NCBI GenBank assembly: GCA_031553885.1
Contig: JAVBKV010000016.1
Location: 19,566 to 83,565, forward strand
DNA length: 64,000 nt
Source of the DNA: JAVBKV01 sp031553885
GTDB lineage: Bacteria > Bacteroidota > Bacteroidia > Bacteroidales > Azobacteroidaceae
Direction of reading: 5' to 3'
Below are positions 1 through 7,783 of this stretch, one piece after another. Every line of letters begins with the position of its first letter. Position 1 is the first letter of the stretch. The position numbers and the translations under genes were made by a program. The notes under the pieces were generated by a model. That model saw only the letters and a list, made by a program, of their open reading frames with translations. It was not told the DNA's origin and ran no database searches.

Positions 1-1
1 A

Positions 2-649
2 TATTCTCAACAAGGAGGAAAACGCAACGGAATGCAGGCCATTCCTCAACGGATGCTTTCTCCGCTGTTTTCAACAATCGCAGCCCTTCCGGATCCGATT
101 AAATCGTCAATTTCAAATCAACTACCGGACTACCTGTATGCCGACTTCGACAGTGAAACCAAGTTCGATTACCTGATGGTTCCCCTTCTGGCAAAATTCG
201 GATGGAAACTGGGTGAAAATTCTCCCTTCCGGGTCTATGTCAGCGCCGGTCCTTTTGTTTCCTTCCTACTCGATGCACATCAGGAAACCAATGGCAGCAG
301 TCAATTGTATCTGGACAAAGAAGGCAAAGTATCCCTAGGCAATGCAATACAAGGTGTGATAGCGTCGCTGGATCCTGCAACTTTAGCAGCGCTGGCGCAA
401 GCCGGAATACAAATTCCAACTATTGGCGAACAATCTTTCGACCGGGAGGACAACATCAAGGCTCAAATGAATAAAGTAAATTGTGGTTTTGAAGGAAATG
501 CAGGTATTTCTTATACCAAAGGTCGTCACAGCTTCTTTTTCGAAGGAGGAGGTAACTATGGCTTTATTAAGTTACAGAAAGACAGCCAGAACGGAGATAA
601 CCGGATCGGAGCCGGAACACTCATGCTGGGCTATTCTTATAAATTATAG
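2..649 (+). CDS. Outer membrane beta-barrel protein, 3' part (partial)
   Basis: The frame is open to the left edge, so the gene begins upstream of the window; about 215 C-terminal residues are visible. The chain has the look of a small outer-membrane beta-barrel: alternating polar/hydrophobic strands, a repeated pattern of aromatic-rich strands (FRVYVSAGPFVSFLLDA; HSFFFEGGGNYGFIKL) separated by polar loops, and a final strand ending GYSYKL. This resembles the PorT/OMP_b-brl families common in Bacteroidota. The internal ATG at 32 is not the true start, since coding sequence continues before it. No ligand or function can be assigned. A long inverted repeat follows the stop codon. Confidence 0.65.
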   Translation, partial: YSQQGGKRNGMQAIPQRMLSPLFSTIAALPDPIKSSISNQLPDYLYADFDSETKFDYLMVPLLAKFGWKLGENSPFRVYVSAGPFVSFLLDAHQETNGSSQLYLDKEGKVSLGNAIQGVIASLDPATLAALAQAGIQIPTIGEQSFDREDNIKAQMNKVNCGFEGNAGISYTKGRHSFFFEGGGNYGFIKLQKDSQNGDNRIGAGTLMLGYSYKL

Positions 650-652
650 TTG

Positions 653-722
653 AAATTTTGAATTCTGAATTTTGAATTTATTAAGGACCTTAAATTAATT
701 CAAAATTCAGAATTAAAAATTT
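653..722. repeat. AT-rich inverted repeat, two 26-nt arms
   Basis: Arms at 653-678 and 697-722 are complementary at 25 of 26 positions, and the loop holds its own palindrome (TTAAGGACCTTAA). If transcribed it makes a long hairpin after the barrel gene, so it may act as a terminator or an mRNA 3' stabiliser. The same style of repeat recurs at 7081, 52092 and 55075. Confidence 0.75.
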
Positions 723-748
723 CAAACTTCACCCCAAATCAATGATAT

Positions 749-1510
749 ATGAAAACATCACTTTTATCCATCGTATTCGTTTTTTCTCTTACCGCATCGG
801 CTCAGAAATGGTCAGACCCGAAATGGGATGAGTTCGAATATCCTGAAGTTCATTTCAAAAATAAAGCACCGGAAACGGAAGGTTCAACTATTTATAACCG
901 GATTATTCCTGATCCCGTTAACTTTATCAAGCAGCATGCATTGTGGGTCGTACAGACACTGTACTGGTCTCCGGCTGACTCGATTCCGAATATAAAAAAC
1001 ATTTACTATACATTGGAAGACGTGGATGGAATTTCAGCCAAAGGGGGTGGGGTACCCAATATTCACATCTTTTACAGTTCACGTTGGGTAGAGCGTTCTG
1101 AAAAAAATAAAGGAGATGACAAGGTGATGTTCGAAACCCGGGGAGTTTTATACCATGAATTAACCCACGGTTTCCAGTTAGAACCGCAAGGCATAGGAGG
1201 TTATAAGCAAGGTACCGAATTTTGGGCATTTATCGAGGGTATGGCCGATGCCGTACGTTATCAGAACGGATTCTTCCCGGTCACAAACCGCAAAGTCGGA
1301 GGCAACTGGATGGACGGCTATCAGACTACCGGATTTTTTCTTCAATGGCTTACTTCCAAAGATCCTGACTTTCTCCGGAAATTCAACCGTTCCACCCTTG
1401 AAATTATTCCCTGGAGCTTTGATAAGGCCATGAAACAGGTGTTGGGTGAATCCTGTGGAGTTGATGCCATGTGGAACGAGTATCAGCAGTTCTTAACTCA
1501 GAATCCCTGA
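749..1510 (+). CDS. Secreted basic secretory protein (BSP) family metallopeptidase
   Basis: A 253-residue protein with a Sec signal peptide (hydrophobic residues 2-17, likely cut after ASA), so it is exported to the periplasm or beyond. Residues 136-143 read HELTHGFQ, the zinc-binding HExxH motif, here in the form typical of the plant basic secretory protein family (Pfam BSP, gluzincin-like). A second acidic stretch, EFWAFIEGMADAVRY, follows about 20 residues later and probably supplies the third metal ligand. The family is predicted to be proteolytic; the substrate is unknown. The gene is monocistronic as far as can be seen, and its last 13 nt overlap the 3' end of the convergent feoB gene. 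Confidence 0.8.
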   Translation: MKTSLLSIVFVFSLTASAQKWSDPKWDEFEYPEVHFKNKAPETEGSTIYNRIIPDPVNFIKQHALWVVQTLYWSPADSIPNIKNIYYTLEDVDGISAKGGGVPNIHIFYSSRWVERSEKNKGDDKVMFETRGVLYHELTHGFQLEPQGIGGYKQGTEFWAFIEGMADAVRYQNGFFPVTNRKVGGNWMDGYQTTGFFLQWLTSKDPDFLRKFNRSTLEIIPWSFDKAMKQVLGESCGVDAMWNEYQQFLTQNP

Positions 1511-3957
1511 AAAAAGCTTCCGATCTGATAGGCTAAAAAGCTGACAATCCAGGCAAGAGCGGTCGTATAAACGATAACAAAAGCGGCCCATTTCCAGGAA
1601 CCCGACTCGTTCTTTATAGCGGCAACTGTAGCGATACAAGGGAAATAGATCAAAACAAAAAGCAACAAACTGATCACTATCGGCGGAGTAAATGCCGGAG
1701 AACCATCCGCCCGTTTTTCCGTCAGCAGGCGTTCTTGCAATACGCTTTGATTATCCTCTCCTGCATATAATATACCTAACGTACTAACGACTATTTCCTT
1801 AGCAGCCATCCCGGAAAGCAGGCTGACACTGATTTTCCAGTCAAAGCCCAAGGGACGGACAAGCGGTTCGGTCATCTGTCCCAATTGACCAATGAATGAA
1901 TTTTTCTGATGTTCTGTCCGCTGAATACGCAATACATCATTGACCAACCGGTCCCGTTCCCTGGTTTGTTCCGGTAGGCTATACTGCTGCTCGATCCGGG
2001 CTATTTCCTGCTTAGCCAGTTCATTCCGTTCTTTGTTTTGAGGAAAATATTCCAGGAACCAGATAATAATGGATGCTATCAGTATAATTCCTCCCATTTT
2101 TCGCAGGTATTGCGACGATTTATCCCACATGTGGCGAAAAATAGCCTTTCCGGTCGGCATCCGGTAGGGGGGAAGTTCCATCACAAAAGGCAAGTCTTCT
2201 CCTTTTACCAAAAAACGTTTGAAAATACGGGACATCAGAATTGCCAGTAAAATTCCTGAAATATATAACCCGAACAACACCAATCCTCCGTGTTTCGGGA
2301 AAAATGCAGCGGAAAAAAGCAGGTAAACCGGCAGACGTGCCGAACATGACATCAACGGATTAACCAGCATCGTCAACAATCGGGTATTCCGGCTTTCTAT
2401 GGTCCGGGTACCCATAATAGCCGGGACATTACACCCGAATCCCATGACTAACGGGATAAACGATTTTCCGTGAAGCCCCATTTTTTGCATGAATTTATCC
2501 ATGATGAATGCGGCCCGGGCCATGTACCCGGTATCTTCCATGAAGGAAATAAATAAATACAGAATAACGATATTGGGAAGAAATACAATCACACTGCCTA
2601 CACCCCCGATAATACCCTGGGTTATCATATCTTTCAATGGGCCTTCCGGCATATTATTTCCGATAAAACCGCCAAAAATACCGACCAGCCACTCAATCCA
2701 TTGCATCGGATATTCTCCCAACAAAAACGTACCTTCGAACATCAGGAACATAAACAGGAAGAAAATCGGATAACCCCATACTTTGTGAGTCACCCAGGCG
2801 TCAATTTTATGAGTGACCACCAGAGGATCTGTTTTACCTTCCCGGTAGGTCTGTTTCAATGCTCCGTCAATAAATCCGTAACGTGCGTTGGTTAAGGCCG
2901 TTTCACAATCTTCGCGAAGCTCTTTCTGGATCTGGAGAACCTGATGATCCCGTTCTGCCAGTATTTTATCTGCTCCAGGTAATGAATGGATGATATTTTC
3001 CACTTCCCGGTCTCCCTCTAACAACTTGATACTTAAAAAACGACGGGATGTTTCCTTACCTATGCTTTCTTCATTTTTCAGTAATTTCCGGATTTGAGTA
3101 ATGCCCGTCTCCAGTTGTTGGTTATAATTGATATGAACATGACGGGATATGTCACAGGTTCCCTCATAGACTTCAATTACTTTATCGAATAATTCATCAA
3201 TCCCTTTTCCTGTTTTTCCGATCGTGGGAACAATCGGAAATCCGATCATCTTACCCAACGAAGGATAATCGAACTCAGCTCCCGATTTTTCCAGTTCATC
3301 ATACATATTCAAAGCGATGACAGCAGTTGCATCCATATCGATCAGCTGAGTGGTCAGGTACAGGTTTCTCTCCAGATTGGATGCCGCAACCACATTGATA
3401 ATAATATCCGGAGTTCCTTCCGTAATCTGCTTTCTTACATACAATTCTTCCGGCGAATAAGCCGACAACGAATAAGTACCAGGCAAATCGATCAGTTTGA
3501 ATGTATAACCCTTGTGTTTAAATCTTCCCTCTTTTGCATCTACGGTAACCCCACTGTAATTACCTACCCGTTCGTGTGTTCCGGAGGCAATATTAAAAAG
3601 AGACGTCTTACCTGAGTTCGGATTACCAACCAATGCCACATTAATCACCTTACTGCGTTCAATAGCGACTTCCCGGAGCCGGTTGCTGTCTAAGGTCAGT
3701 GGGATGTTTTCGTCGGGCAGGTTCTGAGCTTCTTCCCGGGTAACGATTTCAATCATTTCAGCCTCACTTTTCCGTAAAGAGACTTCATAATCCATAACCT
3801 TGTACTCGATCGGATCTTTGAGTGGAGCATCCAGTATGACCTCCACCGTTTTTCCTTTCACAAAGCCCATTTCTATGATTCTTTTACGAAATGCTCCGCG
3901 ACCGAGAACTTTTACAATGATACCCTTTTCTCCGGGATGTAAATCAGAAAGCTTCAT
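1498..3957 (-). CDS. feoB: Ferrous iron transporter, fused FeoA-FeoB
   Basis: An 819-residue inner-membrane Fe(II) transporter. Residues 1-72 are an FeoA (SH3-like) domain fused to FeoB, the usual arrangement in Bacteroidota. The G domain follows: P-loop GNPNSGKTS at 111-119, DLPG at 157-160 and the G4 motif NMYD at 217-220. The C-terminal half holds the membrane segments with the two Gate domains, including GCNVPAIMGTRTIESR. An upstream in-frame start would add 30 residues (MLFIIIQNNDS...), but the FeoA domain begins naturally at MKLSDLHPGEKG, so the start at 3957 is preferred. A separate feoC is not seen. No clear Fur operator was recognised upstream. Overlaps the convergent peptidase gene by 13 nt. 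Confidence 0.95.
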   Translation of the reverse strand: MKLSDLHPGEKGIIVKVLGRGAFRKRIIEMGFVKGKTVEVILDAPLKDPIEYKVMDYEVSLRKSEAEMIEIVTREEAQNLPDENIPLTLDSNRLREVAIERSKVINVALVGNPNSGKTSLFNIASGTHERVGNYSGVTVDAKEGRFKHKGYTFKLIDLPGTYSLSAYSPEELYVRKQITEGTPDIIINVVAASNLERNLYLTTQLIDMDATAVIALNMYDELEKSGAEFDYPSLGKMIGFPIVPTIGKTGKGIDELFDKVIEVYEGTCDISRHVHINYNQQLETGITQIRKLLKNEESIGKETSRRFLSIKLLEGDREVENIIHSLPGADKILAERDHQVLQIQKELREDCETALTNARYGFIDGALKQTYREGKTDPLVVTHKIDAWVTHKVWGYPIFFLFMFLMFEGTFLLGEYPMQWIEWLVGIFGGFIGNNMPEGPLKDMITQGIIGGVGSVIVFLPNIVILYLFISFMEDTGYMARAAFIMDKFMQKMGLHGKSFIPLVMGFGCNVPAIMGTRTIESRNTRLLTMLVNPLMSCSARLPVYLLFSAAFFPKHGGLVLFGLYISGILLAILMSRIFKRFLVKGEDLPFVMELPPYRMPTGKAIFRHMWDKSSQYLRKMGGIILIASIIIWFLEYFPQNKERNELAKQEIARIEQQYSLPEQTRERDRLVNDVLRIQRTEHQKNSFIGQLGQMTEPLVRPLGFDWKISVSLLSGMAAKEIVVSTLGILYAGEDNQSVLQERLLTEKRADGSPAFTPPIVISLLLFVLIYFPCIATVAAIKNESGSWKWAAFVIVYTTALAWIVSFLAYQIGSFFQGF

Positions 3958-4146
3958 TCGTTTTTCAAAATTTCCTGCAAAGTTCGTAAAATCCTTTGAA
4001 CCGGCAAGCTTTTTCGAATCATTATTTTGAATTATTATAAATAACAAAGCCTAATGAGAATCGATATATGTTAATAAAAGTTAAATATTAAACTTATTTT
4101 AATCAACCTTGTTTTAACATCAGAAACTGGAAAACGAATCAGAATT

Positions 4147-4647
4147 ATGGCAAAAATAACATTCAAAGGATCCGAAGTTAATACGAAAGGAAATTTACCT
4201 GAAGTAGGAAGCAAGGCTCCGGGATTTCAACTGGTACAAACCGATTTGAGTACACTGGATCTAAACGATTTAAAAGGTAAAAAAGTTGTATTGAATATTT
4301 TTCCAAGCTTAGATACCAGTGTTTGTGCAGCTTCTGTCAGACGTTTCAATCAGGAAGCATCTCAAATGAAAGACACGGTAGTTCTGGCGATATCCAAAGA
4401 TTTGCCATTCGCTCATGCACGTTTTTGTACGGTAGAAGGTATTCAAAATGTAAAACCGTTGTCCGCATTCCGTTCTTCGGATTTCGAAAATGCATACGGA
4501 ATTGTGATGACAGACGGACCATTAAAAGGTCTACTGGGCAGGGCGGTTGTTCTGATTGACGAATCCGGTAAAGTAATTTATACGGAACTTGTGCCCGAAA
4601 TTGCACAGGAACCTGATTATAAGGCTGTGATAGCACATCTACAATAA
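4147..4647 (+). CDS. tpx: Thiol peroxidase (atypical 2-Cys peroxiredoxin)
   Basis: A 166-residue cytoplasmic peroxiredoxin that reduces hydrogen peroxide and lipid hydroperoxides with thioredoxin as reductant. The peroxidatic cysteine is C60 in SLDTSVCAASVRRFN and the resolving cysteine is C94 in HARFCTVEGI, matching the Cys61/Cys95 pair of the Tpx family, and the length is standard. It stands alone between feoB (divergent) and a rho-independent terminator at 4691-4722. Neighbouring a ferrous iron importer makes sense for limiting Fenton chemistry, but co-regulation is only inferred; no clear promoter box was found in the 100 nt before the start. Confidence 0.95.
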   Translation: MAKITFKGSEVNTKGNLPEVGSKAPGFQLVQTDLSTLDLNDLKGKKVVLNIFPSLDTSVCAASVRRFNQEASQMKDTVVLAISKDLPFAHARFCTVEGIQNVKPLSAFRSSDFENAYGIVMTDGPLKGLLGRAVVLIDESGKVIYTELVPEIAQEPDYKAVIAHLQ

Positions 4648-4690
4648 TTTTTGTTTTTCATTAGTTAAAGTTAAGGGTTAGTGATTGGGA

Positions 4691-4722
4691 AGGTTATCGA
4701 AGTGATTCGGTAGCCTTTTTTT
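4691..4722 (+). terminator. Rho-independent terminator after tpx
   Basis: Stem AGGTTATCG (4691-4699) pairs with CGGTAGCCT (4708-4716) using two G-U pairs, with an 8-nt loop and a run of seven T. Confidence 0.8.
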
Positions 4723-4742
4723 CAAAATAATAGATCATTTTT

Positions 4743-4773
4743 TTTGTATCATCGGATCTAATTCTTATTTTTG
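4743..4773 (+). promoter_or_regulatory. Bacteroidota sigma-ABfr promoter of the coiled-coil/zapA/rny group
   Basis: The -33 box TTTG (4743-4746) and the -7 box TATTTTTG (4766-4773) are separated by exactly 19 nt, matching the Bacteroides consensus TTTG-N19-TAnnTTTG. Transcription should start near 4780, which rules out the in-frame TTG at 4782 as a well-placed start and favours ATG 4794. Confidence 0.8.
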
Positions 4774-4793
4774 TAGGAAATTTGGTGTTATCT

Positions 4794-5087
4794 ATGACAG
4801 ATGATCAAGGAAAGTTGTTGGCCGTTTTTGAAGCCAGGATTCGTCAGCTGATGTTTATCTGTGACAATCTCAGGCTTGAAAATGATGAACTTAAAACCAA
4901 ATTGGCAGCTGAAAAAGAGTTTTCCCTGTCAACATTGGAAGAGGTGAAAATGTTAAATACCAAATACGATAACCTGAAAATGGCTCGGATTATTTCGGTC
5001 AAACAGGATGACCTGAAAGGAGCGAAACAACGGTTGTCGAAGTTAGTGCGGGAAGTCGATAAGTGCATCGCTTTACTGAATGAATAA
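4794..5087 (+). CDS. Small coiled-coil protein upstream of zapA (possible ZapB-like partner)
   Basis: A 97-residue protein with no signal peptide. Residues from about 5 to 60 are heptad-like (RLENDELKTKLAAEKEF; LEEVKMLNTKYDNLK) and predict a parallel coiled coil; the C-terminus is a conserved-looking helix, KLVREVDKCIALLNE. I do not recognise a named family. It is followed after 14 nt by zapA, shares one promoter with it, and is close in size to the enterobacterial ZapB coiled coil (about 80 residues), so a role in the FtsZ-ring with ZapA is a reasonable inference from context. ATG 4794 is chosen because a TTG four codons earlier lies at the predicted transcription start. Confidence 0.75.
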   Translation: MTDDQGKLLAVFEARIRQLMFICDNLRLENDELKTKLAAEKEFSLSTLEEVKMLNTKYDNLKMARIISVKQDDLKGAKQRLSKLVREVDKCIALLNE

Positions 5088-5101
5088 TAAACGGAGGTGC
5101 A

Positions 5102-5401
5102 ATGAACGATGAATTTATAATACAATTGGAGATTGCCGATAAAAGATACAGGTTTCGTTGCAAGCGTTCGGAAGAAGCGATTGCAAGGAGAGCGGCAAGA
5201 CAGATAAACGATAAAATACTTCAATACGAACGGGCATATCCTGAATCCGGGTTGGAGTTGAAAGATTTGCTGGCGATGGTTGCGTTTCAACTTTCATTTG
5301 AAGATTTGAAAGTGGAAAAAAAAGCAGATGCATCTCCGGTGTTTGATAAAATAAAAGGGTTAAATCTGGAATTGGAAGATTACCTCAAATCAAACAAGTA
5401 G
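5102..5401 (+). CDS. zapA: Cell division protein ZapA
   Basis: A 99-residue cytoplasmic protein that cross-links and stabilises FtsZ protofilaments at the division site. The N-terminal half has the ZapA beta-hairpin and helix (IIQLEIADKRYRFRCKRSEEE-like, then AIARRAARQINDKILQYE), and the C-terminal half is a helical dimerisation coiled coil ending LELEDYLKSNK. Length is normal for the family. A rare good Shine-Dalgarno, GGAGG, lies 6-10 nt before the ATG, suggesting strong translation. It is cotranscribed with the small coiled-coil gene and followed by a strong hairpin before rny. Confidence 0.85.
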   Translation: MNDEFIIQLEIADKRYRFRCKRSEEAIARRAARQINDKILQYERAYPESGLELKDLLAMVAFQLSFEDLKVEKKADASPVFDKIKGLNLELEDYLKSNK

Positions 5402-5428
5402 TCCAATTGTTTGGAATAAATTGTATAC

Positions 5429-5484
5429 CGCACTACTGTGCTTTTCAGAAATTATTTTCGAAAAAGCGTGGTGGTGCGTTTTTT
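5429..5484 (+). terminator. Long hairpin with T tract between zapA and rny
   Basis: Outer stem CGCACTACTGTGC (5429-5441) pairs over its full 13 nt with GCGTGGTGGTGCG (5466-5478) using four G-U pairs; an inner stem TTTTC (5442-5446)/GAAAA (5460-5464) extends it to about 18 bp with a 13-nt loop. Six T follow. It is a convincing intrinsic terminator. The zapA-rny gap is also where I recall 6S RNA being placed in this phylum, so the hairpin may be the 3' part of a small RNA; the 136-nt gap leaves room only for a short one. Confidence 0.7.
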
Positions 5485-5537
5485 ATAAAGAGATTAGTAA
5501 AAAAGAATGTAAATTTATAACACTTAAAGCATAAATC

Positions 5538-7073
5538 ATGGTAGTAACAATAATTATAGGAGCTATTTGTCTGATTGTCGGAGGGGCTGTTTCCTGGTTT
5601 ATTTTCAATTCGATGACCCGTTCGAAAAGCAGGCAGATCATCGAAGAAGCCCAGAAAGAGGCTGAAACAATAAAAAAAGACAAACTGCTGGAAGTTAAAG
5701 AAAAATTTATCAGCCTGAAAGCGGACCTGGAAAAGCAGGTAAGTGCAAGAAATGCAAAGATTCAGTCCCAGGAAGCTAAACTAAAACAGCGGGAACTGAT
5801 AGTCAACCAAAAACAGGAAGAAAATCAAAAGAAAAGGAACGAACTGGATGTGGTTCGCGAAAACCTGGAAACCCAATTGGAAGTAGTTGATAAGAAAAAA
5901 CAGGAACTGGATAAAATCCATAAACTGGAAATCGAACGATTGGAAGCGCTTTCCGGATTATCTGCTGAAGAAGCCAAAGAACGCATGGCAGAATCGCTGA
6001 AAGAAGAAGCCAAATCCCAGGCGTCCGCCTACATCAACGAAATCATGGAAGAAGCGAAAATGACCGCTAATAAAGAAGCAAAAAAAATCGTGGTACAGTC
6101 CATTCAACGAGTGGCGACGGAAACTGCGATTGAAAATGCGATTACGGTTTTCCATATTGATTCGGATGAAATTAAAGGACGTATTATCGGAAGAGAAGGA
6201 CGTAACATCCGGGCGCTGGAAGCAGCCACTGGTATTGAAATCATTGTTGATGATACCCCGGAAGCCATAATCTTATCCGGATTTGATCCGGTCCGCAGGG
6301 AAATTGCCCGGTTGGCCCTTCACCAGCTGGTACAGGATGGACGGATTCACCCCGCACGCATCGAAGAAGTGGTTAACAAGGTTCGGAAACAAGTAGAAGA
6401 AGAAATCATCGAAACCGGAAAGCGAACCACCATTGATCTGGGAATCCATGGCCTGCATCCGGAACTGATACGAATGATCGGACGGATGAAATACCGTTCT
6501 TCCTACGGCCAGAACCTGTTGCAACACTCCCGTGAAACAGCCAACCTCTGTGCGATCATGGCTGCCGAATTAGGATTAAATCCCAAAAAAGCAAAGAGAG
6601 CCGGTTTATTGCACGATATAGGTAAAGTGCCTGATGATGAACCCGAGTTGCCACACGCAATCCTGGGTATGAAACTAGCTGAAAAGTACAAGGAAAAACC
6701 GGATATCTGTAATGCCATCGGAGCTCACCACGACGAAGTGGAAATGAATAGCCTGCTGGCACCCATTGTTCAGGTTTGTGATGCAATCTCAGGAGCAAGA
6801 CCGGGAGCACGCCGTGAAATTGTAGAAGCCTATATCAAGCGGCTGAATGACCTGGAACAACTGGCCCTGTCTTATCCGGGCGTAGTGAAAACATACGCCA
6901 TTCAGGCCGGTCGCGAGCTTCGGGTAATTGTAGGAGCAGATAAGATCGACGATTTGCAGACCGAAAACTTATCCAACGAAATTGCAAAGAAAATTCAGGA
7001 TGAAATGACTTATCCGGGACAAGTAAAAATTACGGTTATCCGGGAAACAAGATCGGTTGCTTTCGCCAAATAG
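5538..7073 (+). CDS. rny: Ribonuclease Y
   Basis: A 511-residue membrane-anchored endoribonuclease that starts mRNA decay. Domains in order: one N-terminal membrane helix (about residues 2-23, VTIIIGAICLIVGGAVSWF), a long charged coiled coil (about 30-190), a KH RNA-binding domain (from about 209, with the GREG loop in IIGREGRNIRALE), and an HD phosphohydrolase domain whose metal-binding pair is H359-D360 in LLHDIGK. Length matches the family (about 510-520). It follows zapA after a hairpin; a weak -7-like box TAAATTTA lies at 5510-5517, so it may have its own promoter. Confidence 0.95.
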   Translation: MVVTIIIGAICLIVGGAVSWFIFNSMTRSKSRQIIEEAQKEAETIKKDKLLEVKEKFISLKADLEKQVSARNAKIQSQEAKLKQRELIVNQKQEENQKKRNELDVVRENLETQLEVVDKKKQELDKIHKLEIERLEALSGLSAEEAKERMAESLKEEAKSQASAYINEIMEEAKMTANKEAKKIVVQSIQRVATETAIENAITVFHIDSDEIKGRIIGREGRNIRALEAATGIEIIVDDTPEAIILSGFDPVRREIARLALHQLVQDGRIHPARIEEVVNKVRKQVEEEIIETGKRTTIDLGIHGLHPELIRMIGRMKYRSSYGQNLLQHSRETANLCAIMAAELGLNPKKAKRAGLLHDIGKVPDDEPELPHAILGMKLAEKYKEKPDICNAIGAHHDEVEMNSLLAPIVQVCDAISGARPGARREIVEAYIKRLNDLEQLALSYPGVVKTYAIQAGRELRVIVGADKIDDLQTENLSNEIAKKIQDEMTYPGQVKITVIRETRSVAFAK

Positions 7074-7080
7074 ACCAGAG

Positions 7081-7170
7081 AAAATGAGAAAAATGAAAAA
7101 ATGAAAAAATGAAAGAAATTAACATCCTCTCATTTTTTCATTTTTTTCATTTTTTATTCTTTTCATTTTA
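7081..7170. repeat. AT-rich inverted repeat made of AAAATGA-type units
   Basis: The left half (7081-7115) is built of repeated ATGAAAAA units on the plus strand and the right half (7129-7169) of TTTTTCAT units, so the two fold into a long imperfect hairpin with a 13-nt loop. It lies between rny and hisH and probably ends rny transcription. The right arm runs straight into the -7-like box in front of hisH. Confidence 0.7.
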
Positions 7171-7171
7171 A

Positions 7172-7179
7172 TACATTTG
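7172..7179 (+). promoter_or_regulatory. -7-like box TACATTTG directly before hisH
   Basis: A perfect TAnnTTTG match ends one base before the hisH ATG at 7181, with no TTG at the -33 position. If real, the message would start in or beside the start codon. It may also be chance in AT-rich DNA. Confidence 0.35.
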
Positions 7180-7180
7180 T

Positions 7181-7771
7181 ATGACTGTTGCAGTAATAAA
7201 ATACAACGCCGGAAATATATATTCCGTTGATTATGCCTTGAAACGATTAGGGATGACTCCGGTTGTCACTGCTGACAAAGAAACTATATTATCGGCCGAC
7301 AAAGTGATTTTCCCAGGAGTAGGAGAGGCAAAATCTACCATGGAGCACCTGAAGACAAACAAGTTAGATAGTCTGATAACAGATCTGAAACAACCGGTAT
7401 TGGGAATTTGCCTCGGAATGCAGTTGATGTGCCGGTTTTCGGAAGAAGGAAATGTCGACTGTCTGGATATTTTCGATGCGGATGTTAAGCGGTTTATTTC
7501 ATCCAGACAGGAAGATAAAATACCTCATATAGGGTGGAATACACTTGAAAATGTAAAAAGCGGCTTGTTTGAAGGTATTGAAGAAAATGAATTTGTTTAT
7601 TTTGTTCACAGCTACTACGTGCCGTTAAGTCCATTTACAATTGCAGAAACACGGCATATTTTACCGTTCAGTGCTGCTTTGAATAAAAATAATTTTTACG
7701 CCACCCAATTCCACCCTGAAAAGAGTGGAAATGCAGGATCGAAGATATTGCAACATTTTTTGAACTTATAA
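7181..7771 (+). CDS. hisH: Imidazole glycerol phosphate synthase, glutaminase subunit HisH
   Basis: A 196-residue class I glutamine amidotransferase. It releases ammonia from glutamine and passes it to HisF (9.0 kb, same cluster), where PRFAR is turned into IGP and AICAR. The nucleophile is C77 in GICLGMQLM, the oxyanion region PGVGEAKSTM is at about 46-55, and the catalytic His/Glu pair is in QFHPEKSG near the C-terminus. The N-terminal VAVIKYNAGNIYSVDYALKR is typical of the family, which fixes the start at 7181 despite the near absence of a leader. First gene of hisH - membrane protein - hisA - hisF - hisIE. Confidence 0.95.
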   Translation: MTVAVIKYNAGNIYSVDYALKRLGMTPVVTADKETILSADKVIFPGVGEAKSTMEHLKTNKLDSLITDLKQPVLGICLGMQLMCRFSEEGNVDCLDIFDADVKRFISSRQEDKIPHIGWNTLENVKSGLFEGIEENEFVYFVHSYYVPLSPFTIAETRHILPFSAALNKNNFYATQFHPEKSGNAGSKILQHFLNL

Positions 7772-7783
7772 TCTTTTGAAATT

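Noticed and set aside
3958..4146. Fur box in the feoB-tpx gap
   Set aside because: The gap is AT-rich with loose dyads, but nothing near the 19-bp Fur consensus could be aligned with confidence.
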